Positions 26,513-36,505 of a stretch of DNA of 64,000 nt are shown piece after piece. The position numbers and the translations under genes are program-made. The notes beneath the pieces are model-generated. The model was given only the letters and a program-made list of their open reading frames with translations, ran no database searches and had not been told where the DNA came from. Each line of letters opens with the position of its first letter. Within the stretch, counting starts at the first letter, position 1. The stretch is from Letharia columbiana (Eukaryota; Ascomycota; Lecanoromycetes; Lecanorales; Parmeliaceae), in assembly GCF_014066305.1 (NCBI RefSeq), contig NW_023501038.1, positions 1,026,001 to 1,090,000 of the forward strand, read 5' to 3'.

Positions 26513-27013
26513 ATGGACTTCAACATGGGTTGCTACCCCATTCTCTCTTTCGAGATCCGGGACTACTATGAGAAGGTGAGCAAGGGCCTAATCGAGGAGA
26601 GACCATATGACTATTGGGGCCCTGAGTCAGAGGAGGAAAAGGCTCATTGGCGCCAATGGTGCTTGCCAATCAAGAAATCTTTTCGCCCGATAGACTGGGA
26701 TTCGGGTTTCACCGGACGTGGCAGTAAGTATTCATCTCTCTTGATAGCGATGGCATTGTGGAACGCTGACCAAGATTTAGTCGTGAAAAACAAGGAAAAT
26801 GCCATGGAGAGACCAGGTCTTGTTGGGCCTCTGGGTGAGATGTTTGTAGTGGATGTGGACCCTCTATCGGACGCGATCGTGTGGAGGATTGACAGTAGTT
26901 CGTCCTCGGAAGCTGAAGTGGGCAAGGGAAGGAAGAAGCAGAAGAGAAGTAGTTTCGAGGCAGCCAACAAGATGTATAAACGAGTCAAGGAACATTTCGC
27001 TGCATTGACCTAG
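26513..27013 (+). CDS. Small 'GFTGRG' domain protein (147 aa), paralogue of the SANT gene N-terminus
   Basis: Exon 1 is 26,513-26,723 and exon 2 is 26,781-27,013, with a 57-bp intron carrying donor GTAAGT, a GCTGAC branch point and acceptor TTTAG. It can also be read through unspliced as 166 codons, but splicing gives a better match to the larger paralogue. Shared features are 'YYE', 'IEE/LIEERP', an acidic 'E-SEEEKAHW' segment, 'DWDSGFTGRG' and, after the intron, 'RPGLVGPLGE' against 'TPCLVGPRNE'. In both genes the intron follows 'GFTGRG' in phase 1. The product has a basic patch ('GKGRKKQKRSS') and ends 'VKEHFAALT'. It lacks the repeats and SANT domain. Function unknown. Confidence 0.72.
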   Translation: MDFNMGCYPILSFEIRDYYEKVSKGLIEERPYDYWGPESEEEKAHWRQWCLPIKKSFRPIDWDSGFTGRGSKYSSLLIAMALWNADQDLVVKNKENAMERPGLVGPLGEMFVVDVDPLSDAIVWRIDSSSSSEAEVGKGRKKQKRSSFEAANKMYKRVKEHFAALT

Positions 27014-28532
27014 GTGCGCCGAACGAGAACGAGCATGAAGGTAGTCCGGAGCGATACCGCAACCATGTGTTTAACGGAAGGCATTGACAAATACCATCCG
27101 TACGGAGATCGATGGCAAGATCTTCCACCAAGCATACACCAAACGGAGGGGCTCAAAAAACACCGTCCGCGAAGATCCATGGCAAGATCTTCCCAGCAAA
27201 AAATTCACCAAGTGGAAGTGCGCTGTCCACAAGATCGATGGCAAGGTCTTCTCACCAAAAAATCCACCAGAAGATCTTCCGACCAAAGGATTCACCAAGC
27301 GGAAATGCACAAAAACACCGTCCGCAAGATCCATGGCAAGATCTTCTCACCTGCACCACCAAACAACTGGGAGCCATAGACGCTATGAAGGCACCTCTGC
27401 GGGCATTTCGACTGTCAATAGGGCCATGCCGTCGGCGTCACTCCCACGAACGATACCATGAGACTCCGAAACATCCCTCAGTCACAAGATGACCCAACGG
27501 ATGTCTCCCAAAAAAAACGGCACGAATCCAGGCCGACCTAAATCACAGGCCGACCGAAACGGATTCTTGCCACTACCGCCACCACAAAACAAAAAACAAG
27601 AAAAAAAACCCACCACCACCTGAAACATGACCATTACCACAAAAAGCTCATGTTTCAAGACTCCAAAAGGAGTCACACCTCAATTCTACCACCGCATCTC
27701 TCACAATACCAAGTATCCTGCCATCCCGAGCGTCTAGAAACCCAGGGCTCTGGCGGGAGGCGCTGACCAAGGGAGCGCCCCTCCAGCAACGGACTGGCAC
27801 CTTTCCGCGGTGCTGGGGATAAGTAGCTCAGCTTCGCAGGGCGAAACGAAGTCCAGTCCCGGATGTCGCGGTGCCTGTCACACTGTACTCCAACCAGCTT
27901 TGCGCTAATGCATCGGCTTCGATGGAATTGTTCTTGGCAAGTTCGTTCACTCGCAGTCTCTTGCCAGGTCGATGAGAACTAACGAAAGGTTTCAATCGGA
28001 GGTCTTGCTAGTTGGTACTCGTGTCGATTCGTTTACGGAAGGATGATCTAGGCGGTTTCAAAAGGATTGATCGGATGAAATCGGCAAGGAAATTGGATTC
28101 AGGGAGGTGGATGTCGATCTGTATTGCCTTCTGGGTGGTGTTGGTTCGACGCTTTGATGTATCTAGATTACTCAATCCAACGAACATAATACTCTTTCCT
28201 TGAATGTTCTCACCCATTTTCTCCCATCTTGCCAATGTGACCTTCCGGACAGCTCTACCTAATATGCCCACGTCAAGATAGATGACCTTTGAAGCAGATG
28301 CGAACAGCTTTTAGCTTCGGCTGCACCGCTGTGAAGTCTTGTCCAATAGTCCATATTCCCAACCAAGCATCGATAGTCTTAATCATGTTGCTTCATCCAG
28401 CGCCCGAAGAAGTCGGAGGCATGTCTTTTGTATCAGAATTAGAGGCGTTACGCCATCTACGCCTCACGCTGAGCAGCTGGTGGCAGTCGAATCGTTGATA
28501 CAGTTTTTCATTCACTCCAAGCCAGATCTCCG
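27014..28532. other. Intergenic region with imperfect tandem repeats
   Basis: A repeat tract (27,107-27,365, listed separately) keeps several frames open by chance. Beyond it, 27,500-28,500 shows only short frames (for example minus 28,008-28,271), none recognised. Confidence 0.45.
27107..27365. repeat. Imperfect repeat array with palindromic core
   Basis: The core GATCSATGGCAAGATCTTC recurs at 27,107, 27,174, 27,233 and 27,328, so units of 67, 59 and 95 bp. Each is followed by a CACCAA-rich stretch and AAGCGGAAATGC-like words. The second core reads GAAGATCCATGGCAAGATCTTC-like, with GAAGATC and GATCTTC as inverted arms. The array begins about 95 bp past the stop of the small paralogue. No frame stays conserved across units, so I read it as non-coding. 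Confidence 0.6.
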
Positions 28533-28908
28533 CTACTGGAGCTCCAAGGACATGCCTCCTAGCAAGTCTCCATTGAGGTCAAACCTCATACCCTCGTCTC
28601 TTAGCAATTCTATACTTCCTCCAACAGTAGCCCTATAGTGTCCATAGTCGACTTCCCTTCCCAGGCCACCGTTCGCGGCCACAAGCCTGTGATCTGGCAC
28701 AAGTAGGCACGACATGCTCTTTTCAACATCACCACCAAAAGCCAGCCTTGGCATCACACCTCATCTCTTGTGATAGAACCTTTGCCAATGCAATGTATGT
28801 AGCGTATTGTCCAGCAGGTACTTGTGCAACAAGGGGCTTCGTACGCTTTGCGAGGTGGGAGAGAGGAGGCAGATGGTCGTTGAACTCATCACGGAGGTCG
28901 GTCTTCAT
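28533..28908 (-). pseudogene. Alkyltransferase-like (MGMT/ATL family) gene, frameshifted
   Basis: Minus-strand reading from an ATG at 28,908 gives 'VPAGQYATYIALAKVL', close to the 'IPxGxxxTYgxLAxxl' helix-turn-helix region of O6-alkylguanine-DNA alkyltransferases. After a break at the four-base homopolymer 28,737-28,740 the next frame gives 'LVPDHRLVAANGGLG' and 'LLRDEGMRFDLNGD'. These match the family's VPCHRVVxxxGxLG and LLxxEGVxFDxxG blocks. The acceptor Cys of PCHR is Asp here (GAT, 28,692-28,694). ATL proteins lack this Cys and bind lesions without repairing them, but Trp or Ala is their usual residue. The homopolymer shift puts TGA at 28,728-28,730 in frame. I see no splice pair that repairs it. 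It is either a pseudogene or a base-call error. Confidence 0.55.
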
Positions 28909-29809
28909 CGCATCGAGTGGTTGGCGGTCGGGGAGGGCAGTTGCACGGATAATGATGTACGGTATAAGTCATATAGCATGTAGGGCACCGAGCCAGGTGG
29001 CTATTGAAAGGGTTCCTGGAGATTTCGGGCTCCTGGACAAGTATAGCAGTACGCTGCACACGCCTCAGGAGGTCTTCTCATGTGTCAAGTCGCGATAGGC
29101 GGGTCTTGGGGGTTCTGGATTTAGGCAGAGTGGACATGCTAGCACTTAAATGGGTCCTGGAGTAGTTCACGGAGGAACAGGGGTTTCCTCGAAGACGAAG
29201 TATCGATCGGCCACCTGGGCGACCGCCGATATACCCTGCCAGCAACAGACTCCGTAGATCTGCAGCCTGCAGGAATGCTTGATTCGGCGTTCTCTTCTTA
29301 TAGGAGACATATTCGTAATGTTCCGGGGGTCACACTTCGAATATGGAAGAGCCTCGTATGACTATGGTCTGAGAATTTAATTAATGTCAGAGCCAATTGA
29401 TAGTGACGGTGATCCATTGAAGTTAACGGAGGACGCAAGGTGTGGTAGAGACTTGGTGAGTTGAACAGATGCACGAGATCTGCAGCATGGATGCTCGGGC
29501 GGCGTATCTTCTCGGCTTGGTCCGAACTCCGGAACTCTCTCCAACCTTCAATGCTTACGACATGGCGGACTCATCATTAGAAATCTTTCGTTGCCATACT
29601 TATACCCGAGTGCGAAGTCTCGAAGCTACCTCCTCGCCTCTCCTAGACTGCATCGTCTATGAATCCCAAACGTTGAAAAATCTTGCGACGATCAAGCCAA
29701 CCTGTCAGATCGGAAGGGGTGCTCGCAGTCAAATCACATCCTTTACCGCGTGAAACTTTTAATATACCAGTGCAGAGAGAAGTTTCCGTTGCAGTAGCAC
29801 CGCGTGCAG
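28909..29809. other. Intergenic region upstream of the riboflavin gene
   Basis: No gene was recognised. It includes the promoter side of both the alkyltransferase-like relic and the DHBP synthase gene. A short AT-rich word TTTTAATATAC at about 29,757 lies some 50 bp before the DHBP synthase start and could serve as a weak core element. Confidence 0.4.
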
Positions 29810-30579
29810 ATGCTACCCAATGGAGAGTCCAAGCTGCACTTCGATAGCATCCAAGATAGCATCGGCGCATTCAGAAACGGTGATTTTATTGTAGTCCTCG
29901 ACTCAACCGATCGCGAAAATGAGGGGGACCTCATAATTGCCGCAGAGGACGTTACAACGGAGAAGATGGCTTTCATGATTAAGCATACGAGGTAATCGCT
30001 TCTCTTCTCCTCTCCAGTCTTTTCCCTAAGTAGCTTCTACCGATCCTAAACCCTCTCTCCAGCGGCCTCATCTGCGCCCCCATACCTTCACATCTCGCAA
30101 AGACACTCGAACTTCCCCAAATGGTCCTCGAAAATGCCGACCCCAACCGCACGGCCTACACGCTCTCCGTCGACGCTTCCGACTCCTCCATAACCACCGG
30201 CATATCCGCACATGACCGCGCCCTCACGTGTCGACAACTCGCTTCGCCGAACTCAGGTCCGACAAGCTTTCGGCGCCCGGGCCACGTCTTTCCGCTCCGC
30301 GCTCGCGACGGCGGTGTACGGGAGCGCAAGGGACACACAGAAGCCGCGGTCGAGTTCTGCCGGCTTGCGGGCAAGAGACCTGCTGGTGTCATATGCGAAC
30401 TGGTAGAAGATGGGGAAGAGGTGGAAGGGCTGGCAGAGAGAAGGGAAGGGGGTATGATGAGAAGAGACGGGTGTTTGAAGTTTGGAAAGAGGTGGGGGCT
30501 GAAGGTGTGTACGATTGAAGATCTGGTGGATTACGTGGACAAGGAAAATAGAAGGATAGACATGAACGGCAGAGCTTGA
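29810..30579 (+). CDS. RIB3: 3,4-dihydroxy-2-butanone 4-phosphate synthase (232 aa)
   Basis: Converts ribulose 5-phosphate to formate and the four-carbon unit used by lumazine synthase in riboflavin biosynthesis; cytosolic, Mg2+-dependent homodimer. Exon 1 is 29,810-29,991, exon 2 is 30,063-30,579, with a 71-bp intron (GTAATC...CTCCAG). I chose ATG 29,810 because the frame upstream offers only GTG. Conserved blocks are 'DSTDRENEGDL' (residues 31-41, acidic metal site), 'HTSGLICAP' across the splice junction, 'TTGISAHDRALT' (105-116), 'RRPGHVFPLRA' (131-141), 'GHTEAAV' with the metal-binding His (about 151-157) and 'GVICEL'. The length is that of stand-alone fungal enzymes, without a GTP cyclohydrolase II domain. 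It is a housekeeping gene and looks intact among decayed neighbours. Confidence 0.93.
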
Positions 30580-30954
30580 TGCTTCGAACATGTCCACTAT
30601 GCTTGTTTGGTGTGCTGCGATATCCTTGTGTCATTACGCAGCTCCACGGGTTGGAGTTTTCCTCCACGGCCTTGAGTCAGTTCCTACTCATGTGGATCCC
30701 TTTTTAGCTTTCTACCCTTGGATGATGGTTTCAGTTGCCCCACGATTGATATCTTAACGGTAAGTCAAGATGAATCAATCGGAATACCCCTCCTCTTTTC
30801 TACATCAACACCTATCCGTGGTCCAAACAAAACGATCTCGGATTCAGCCTTGCTCAGCCAGAGGTCAGTGGCTGGATATGAACAAGCCTGAGCTAGCATC
30901 AACTGCATTCTTATAACATGCCGATCATCGCAAGAAAAGATCTTATGCAGGAGC

Positions 30955-31465
30955 TTAGGCAAACTTTTTGATCATGTCGGCAGCTTTCTCCGCGATAGCA
31001 TAAACAGCCATCTGCGGGTGCCCACCCATCAGCGTCGGCATGATGCTGGCATCTACGACCCGAAGATTATCAACTCCTCGTACCCGTAGTTGCGCATCAA
31101 CCACAGCCATTTGGCCATCGTCGTTGCCCATTTTGCAAGTACCGGCCGGATGATAACCTAAGATATAGTCGTCAGCCGAGGGCACGCTAACACTCGTTGA
31201 ACAGAGGGAACGCTCTCACAAGTATCTGCCTCTCTCTTGACAAACGACTCACACTCGGGTCGATCCTTCTGGGTGTGATGTGTCAGGTGATGCGGCCAGG
31301 AACCTTCAATGACGTCTCTTGTTCCGGCGCCTTCAAGGACAATCTCGTCGGCCAAGCGGCAGTCTTCACTCAAGCCGAGAAGATCAAGAGGATCACTCAG
31401 ATGCTTATGATCGACGTCAGAGATTTCGGATACGATTGACGATATTGAACAATCCGCACCGGGCG
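30955..31465 (-). pseudogene. GMC oxidoreductase, C-terminal fragment
   Basis: FAD-dependent glucose-methanol-choline oxidoreductase family. Two exons are readable: about 31,465-31,220 and 31,157-30,955, joined by a 61-bp intron (GTGAGA...TCTTAG). They give 'VDHKHLSDPLDLLGL', 'LADEIVLEGAGTRDVIEGSW', '[19 protein letters not shown]', with the catalytic-region His, and the terminal block '[10 protein letters not shown]...[19 protein letters not shown]'. These are the last ~155 residues of a protein normally near 550-620. The FAD-binding N-terminal two-thirds is absent. Upstream, the strand runs directly into an oppositely oriented O-methyltransferase fragment, so the gene was truncated by a rearrangement at about 31,430-31,470. 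The remaining motifs are well preserved, so truncation is probably fairly recent. Confidence 0.75.
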
Positions 31466-32288
31466 TGGAGTCCGTGAGTCATGATTCTTTCACTCCCCAG
31501 CCGATCAAAGGTTCGACGAAGTCCAGAAACTCTTTCATCACAATTGACTGATTTCCCCTCCAGACGCCAGTGCATACTACTCCCGCTCCATCTTCCTTGA
31601 CTGTAAGTTGTCTTAAGATACTGCTCCCCGAGCGGGACTGTGATGTGGATACCGATACATCATGTCGTCCGTCTAAATAAGTCTCAGTGAAAGATAGTTG
31701 ACAATTTTCGCACATTTCTGCAGGGCCGGACCACTATTGCAGCACAATCCTCCAACACACCGCTGAAGCCATCGAGAAAGGGCGATCGCGAGCCCTCGTC
31801 AATGACTGGGTACTCTCAGATCAGGGCAGTCCCTTGCGGCCAGCGGTAGTGGGTATCAACATGATGGCACTCCTATCAGGCACAGAGAAAGCGGAGAAGT
31901 TGGTCGTTCATGTTGGGTGTTTGTTTCAGGGGTCCGTACATTCTGAGTCTACCTCTGCGCTGCACCCCGGGGTGCGAGACACCTCGGGGAAATCGGTTCA
32001 AGCTGCTTTTTTTCCCCAGCAGTCAATCTAGCGCAAGACGCCCATTCTGCCACTCGTTATTGCCTCAAATACTTGCATCAACCACCAAAATATGCTAACT
32101 GTCGCCCCGATAGCGTCAAGATGATCCCTCCGAAAGGAGGCTGCTACAACCTGCTCTGGACCGCCGCAGGCGATAAAGGGGCATCATCAACGGCGAATTG
32201 TACGAGACTGTGGGGGCCTTGTCAATACCAAAAAGCAAGCCGAGGGCAAACAAGCAGTTGCCGGGGTAGTTGTGGGAGTGGACGCTGA
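31430..32288 (+). pseudogene. SAM-dependent O-methyltransferase, C-terminal fragment
   Basis: Methyltransf_2-type fungal O-methyltransferase. Exon pieces are about 31,430-31,510, 31,564-31,602 and 31,724-31,897, with introns of 53 and 121 bp in proper phase. They read 'HDSFTPQPIK', 'DASAYYSRSIFLDW' + 'PDHYC', then 'AIEKGRSRALVNDWVLSD' and 'VVGINMMALLSGTEKAEK'. These correspond to the family's HDFFxPQPIKGAxxYYLRxxxHDW, SrlLInexvlpd and lDinMMallsGxERTexqW blocks. After 'AEK' the frame shifts ('WSFMLG' continues in another frame). A possible end, 'SVKMIPPKGG', appears at about 32,115 and its frame stops at 32,288. The N-terminal half, including the SAM-binding glycine loop, is missing. I infer a relic of a secondary-metabolite tailoring gene. 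Confidence 0.7.
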
Positions 32289-32792
32289 AGGAACTTAAGA
32301 ATTACTGAGGAGCGTTGGACTGAATAATGGCATTGTATGTGTTCTAGCGTTATGAAATCTTGAACTGTTGGCGGTGATGATCCATTGTGGCACAAAGGAT
32401 CAACAGGTGTTGCGCGTTCTCGTGGTTCGGTATTTGGCGGACAGTTTGTTTACCGTGCGTTTGGATCCTGTTTGTTGCATTCGCTGCTTTGGCTGTGGTA
32501 TCATAGCTGGGCGTGCGGGGAGAAAACAATGTAGATGTAGCGGTACAAATCTAAGAAAGCTAAACACCTCGGTATAGGAGCGGGCATAATCTTCTTTCGC
32601 GAAGTATTCCTCCCTAGAAACTTTTAGAGCGATCTTGGCTAACTCGACACCCAAGGCTGTGTCACACTCCCAAGAGGCTCGATCCTACTATCGCTACTAC
32701 CTCAGGCAATTTTTCTGCCACACTTTGGACCAGCTCAAGAGACGCACCTCCCACTACTCCATAAAACATCAACATCATCACGCTCCCTTCCA

Positions 32793-34324
32793 TCACAATT
32801 CTCCGGCGTCTTCCCCACCACACTCACCATCCTTCCCATCTCCATCCTGCTCCCCAGAATTGTCACCGCCCGTCAAAGACGAACGAACGGGCACCGGCGC
32901 GGTACTGCTGCTGACCACAGGAACCAGCGTCGTCGGCGTCGGAGGTGGAGATGGAGATCCGCCGCGATCGTCGGATCCTCCGTTTTGAGCCCCACTTGCG
33001 ATGTTAGCCCCTGCTTTCGGTCCGTCGTGTCCTCTTGATAGCCTGTGTTTGGCCATTTTGGGGCCGCTCCAGCTCCAGTTGCCGCTGCCGCTCGTTACGG
33101 CGTCGAGGGTTGGTGGTTCCGTGTCGGGGTTTGGGGAGGATGAGTCGCTGGCGGAGCTGGAGGATGAGGAGCTTCCGGAGTTCGAAGAGGAATCGCTTCC
33201 AGAATTCGAGGAGGAATCGCTTTCAGAGCTCGAGGAGGAATCGCTTTCAGAGCTCGAGGAGGAATCGCTTTCAGAGCTCGAGGAGGAATCGCTTCCTGAG
33301 CTGGACGATGAATCGCTTCCAGAGCTTGATGATGTTCCACTGCCAGAGGATGACGACGACTCGCTTCCTGAGCTTGATGACGATCCATCACCGGATGAAG
33401 AAGAGGAATCGCTTCCAGAACTTGACGACGAACCACTTCCAGAACTTGCCGACGAATTGCTTGCAGAGCTTGACGAGGATCCACCACCAGAAGACGACGA
33501 TGAAGCGCCACCCGAGCTCGACGAGGCACTCCCAGAGCTTGCCGACGAGCTCGACGCTGCACTCGACGAACCATCCAAATTCCCCAACGCGGATCCATAC
33601 GACCTATCATCCAACGCCGAGCAATCCGGCAACAACTGCGCCAACCCAACCACCACCCCAGGCCCCACCGCCCCAAAAAACAGCTCCGTGACCCCGCTCT
33701 CCGCACACAAATCTATGTGCACCTCCTTCCCGTAGCCCGTATTGACCGGATGCGCCTCCGTCTGGTCACAATACCCGGCATCCGTGCACTGGTCGTTGAT
33801 CTTCACCACCACGCTCGTTCCCACGGAGAGCCCGTTGGAGGGGTACCAGTCGCTTTGGGGCGTGATGTGCCAGCATTGGCCGCAGCCTTTTCCAACGCCT
33901 GAAACTATACTGGCGGCGCCGCAGTCGACGGTGTCGTCGCCAAGATTGTCGCAGCCGGCGTAGGTGAGGTTGTTGGAGGCGGCGAAACCGGTGCCGCTGG
34001 ATTATAGGTTTCGTGTCAGTCATGCTGATTTGAGGGGGTTAGGTTGAGGCTTCGAAGTTTTTCTACAGAGTAGACTCTCTCAAAGGGTTTCTCAAAATTC
34101 AAGGCCAGGTCCGAAAGGGCAAATAGGAACTCCGCAAATACGTACTAGTAGCCGGCGCTGGAGGGGCCACAGGCGACGGTGGGGCCGCAGGTGGGGTTCC
34201 AAGTGAAGGAGGAGGTGAGGATGGGGTTGGGATTCGATTGGGCGGTTATGGAGGTGAGGTGGGTGGTAAAGGGGAGGAGGAGAGTTGGGAGGAAGGAGTG
34301 CGATGAGGAAGGGAAGAAGCGCAT
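32793..34324 (-). CDS. Secreted double-psi beta-barrel protein with Ser-rich tail (460 aa)
   Basis: Exon 1 is 34,324-34,146, exon 2 is 33,996-32,793, with a 149-bp intron (GTACGT...ATCCAG). Residues 1-29 form a signal peptide ending near 'TSITAQ'. Residues ~40-190 are Cys-rich and resemble the RlpA/barwin/expansin-type barrel: 'NPTCGPTVACGPSSAGYY', 'GTGFAASNNLTYAGC', 'GKGCGQCWHITP', 'SVVVKINDQC' and 'VHIDLC'. The GH45 catalytic 'YWDCCKPSC' motif is absent, so cellulase activity is not supported. From ~205 to ~345 follows a Ser/Gly/Asp linker built partly from a 24-bp repeat. The C-terminus is Pro/Ser-rich then acidic, with no hydrophobic GPI tail. I infer an extracellular, probably O-mannosylated wall- or host-surface protein. 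Confidence 0.75.
33180..33300. repeat. 24-bp coding repeat in the Ser-rich linker
   Basis: GAGGAATCGCTTTCAGAGCTCGAG-type units repeat head to tail, three of them nearly identical, within the minus-strand exon. Each encodes eight residues of 'SSSSSESD' type. On the opposite strand the same unit keeps an acidic frame open, which makes a spurious 244-codon ORF. Confidence 0.8.
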
Positions 34325-36381
34325 TTTGCGGAGTCGGTGGGACGAAGGATCAGATCTGTATAAATGTTTAAAATGAAAGTGGGATCCTAGCCAGAGGACC
34401 GATCAGAAATGAATGAGTAACTTGTCCGTCAAGGAGTCTCAAGTCCGCAGTAACGAGCGTGCAAGGTCAAGCGAGGAGTGCGAGAGCCCCTCTGTATACA
34501 TATCATATCAATTTCCCGCGACGATAATCTTGCGATCTACCCCGCATGCGGCAGATTGGATCTCGGAAGGATTATTATAACGAGTCTTTTGTATGTGGTA
34601 TGTGCGGCACGTACTTAATTTGCCCGCCTTTGGCAGCTGCGATATGTCCGAAACGTTGCGTATTTCTGAAGTCATGGCGGCTCGAACGACGCATTCCACT
34701 AAAGCTTGTTAATGTTTAGCTCTGCCCTTTTGTGTGTTATAGAGTCCGTGGGTGACACTGCAGCTGTTGAGTTGTCCGTTTAAAAGGAAATTTCTCCTCC
34801 CAGCTCAACGGCAAGGTCAAAACCCTTCATCACACAGAACATTGTTCCATCTAGCAAGGAAGTTGTTCGAGACAATCGGACCCTTCTTGGCGGCCGAGTA
34901 AGCAGATTGCGAAAGTAGGATGTGGAGTATGCGATTTCGCGTTGGTGTTTCAAAATGTTTCAATTTGCCGCCCCAAAGATTTGGTGTTTCTCTAAGCGCC
35001 TGGACCATTGAAACATGTCCAGATCGTCGGAGGGTACAAGGCTTTGACAGTACGACGTTTGCGAGATGGATATCGGGGAACAATGATGAAAGAGGTCAGA
35101 TCAGATTCGAGCGCCACGCGGGATCCAAGTCATGTTGCTATGTTGTATTGGCTTGGTTTCGCAGCGGCTCGGAGATTTTGTGTTTCAAGAAACAATCCCG
35201 CAGATTGTTGGCATCAGATTCTCTGACCCTATGTAGACGGGGATCAAAAAGACATTGCGTGATGTGTATGGTTGATACATACAGATGTAGGCTCGACGGA
35301 TCGCAGCCCAGCTTTCAAAGAAGAAATCGATCCTGGCAGACAGCGAAGACTCCGCAAACCATTGCTGGGGACAAATAGACTGGGAATAACGCGGGTCCAG
35401 ATCGACATGACATTCAATATTGACTGGGTTCTTGAGGCAAGCAATCGGTCGGAAGACGGGACCCACCCACGAAGTCTTTCTGTGGCTTCCACGAGGTTTG
35501 GAACAAGGGTCCGGACGTTGGGTGTGCGCGACGTCAAAGAGGCATCGAAAAAGCGGTCTGCCTGGATGGTGGAGCGATGGAGATAGTGCCCTTGATCTCT
35601 ACATCCACAACAAAGGCAAAGCGCGACTGCTGTTTATGATGCTATGAGGAAGTACAACAGAGCTTGCTCGAGCTTTGGAAGCCGTAAGGCTCGAGCATCA
35701 AGCCTGAACATCGTGTCATATACTCTCAAAACCATTGATGAAATCCAGTATAACGGCTGGTTGCTAGTTCATGGAAGTTGTGGGCTGCTTGTAGTACATG
35801 TAGCGTATTCAAAACCCTCTGTAGCCGTTCTTTGACATGTACTCCCATGAGCGGTCACTCCTCTTCAATCCATGAACCATTCCCTATGTTTGCAGCCGCC
35901 TCAAATCCACAAATCTCGCTCATGTAGCGAAGTTAGGAAGTGTGCTCTGAACGTTATCGTTGGCCTGCTGTAAACTATCGATTTCAGCAATAGCTGTAGC
36001 GTAACAGTGATCTTCTTGCAGTAGCCGATGTCCTACGAAATTTATAAAACACACCCTTCAAGAGCAAGCCTGGAGTTGAGTCAAAGTTATAGCATACGGT
36101 AGACTAGGTAGGATATTCAAACCTGAAGAAGAAGTGTAGCTAGAGGTTGAGATGTGGGCGGTGCCAAGCCACTAATCTTACTCTAAGGCCCATGGCCTTG
36201 GCAGAGATCGATCATGCCCAACATATGATCACATGCTATTGGCCGAAGGCTTGGCCAATCAAAAGTCTCGAAAATGACTCGTACTCGGTACTGAACTTCT
36301 CGAAATTGAAAACCCCACAACTTCGCAGCACTATAAGTTTTCAATGACAAAACTTACAATGAATCTTTGAGCTGTAAGATT
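34325..36381. other. Intergenic region, no gene recognised
   Basis: Two kilobases upstream of the secreted-protein gene. Overlapping open frames on both strands at 34,817-35,586 (longest plus 34,920-35,378, 152 codons; minus 35,244-35,537, 97 codons) have no domain I can name and no convincing splice structure. They could be remains of a gene or chance. The right end runs into a TACCCC-box cluster. Confidence 0.4.
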
Positions 36382-36505
36382 GGCAAATTACCGAATCATA
36401 CCCCGAAAGTACGAATCCTTACCGAATCATACCCCTATATCAAATCACATCAAAAAATGGGGTATGATTCGATAATTTGCCATTGCTTGGAATATGATTT
36501 AACGA
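36382..36505. repeat. TACCCC-box four-unit inverted repeat, copy 5
   Basis: Boxes TTACCGAATCATACCCC at 36,388-36,404 and 36,419-36,435 are followed by inverted boxes GGGGTATGATTCGATAA at 36,459-36,475 and a degenerate GGAATATGATTTAACGA at 36,489-36,505. The outer end is GGCAAATTAC. The spacer CGAAAGTACGAATCC between the first two boxes is the one seen, inverted, at 12,040-12,054. This is the best-preserved copy in the window. Confidence 0.85.

Noticed and set aside
27014..27492. Three overlapping frames of 121-126 codons
   Set aside because: The repeat array lacks stops in all frames; units vary in length and no frame is conserved between them.
33001..33735. 244-codon acidic frame on the plus strand
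   Set aside because: It is the antisense of the Ser-rich linker; the 24-bp repeat keeps several frames open. The minus-strand gene has a signal peptide, Cys pattern and intron.
34817..35586. Possible gene on either strand (152 codons plus, 97 minus)
   Set aside because: No motif, no consistent splice pattern, and no way to choose a strand.
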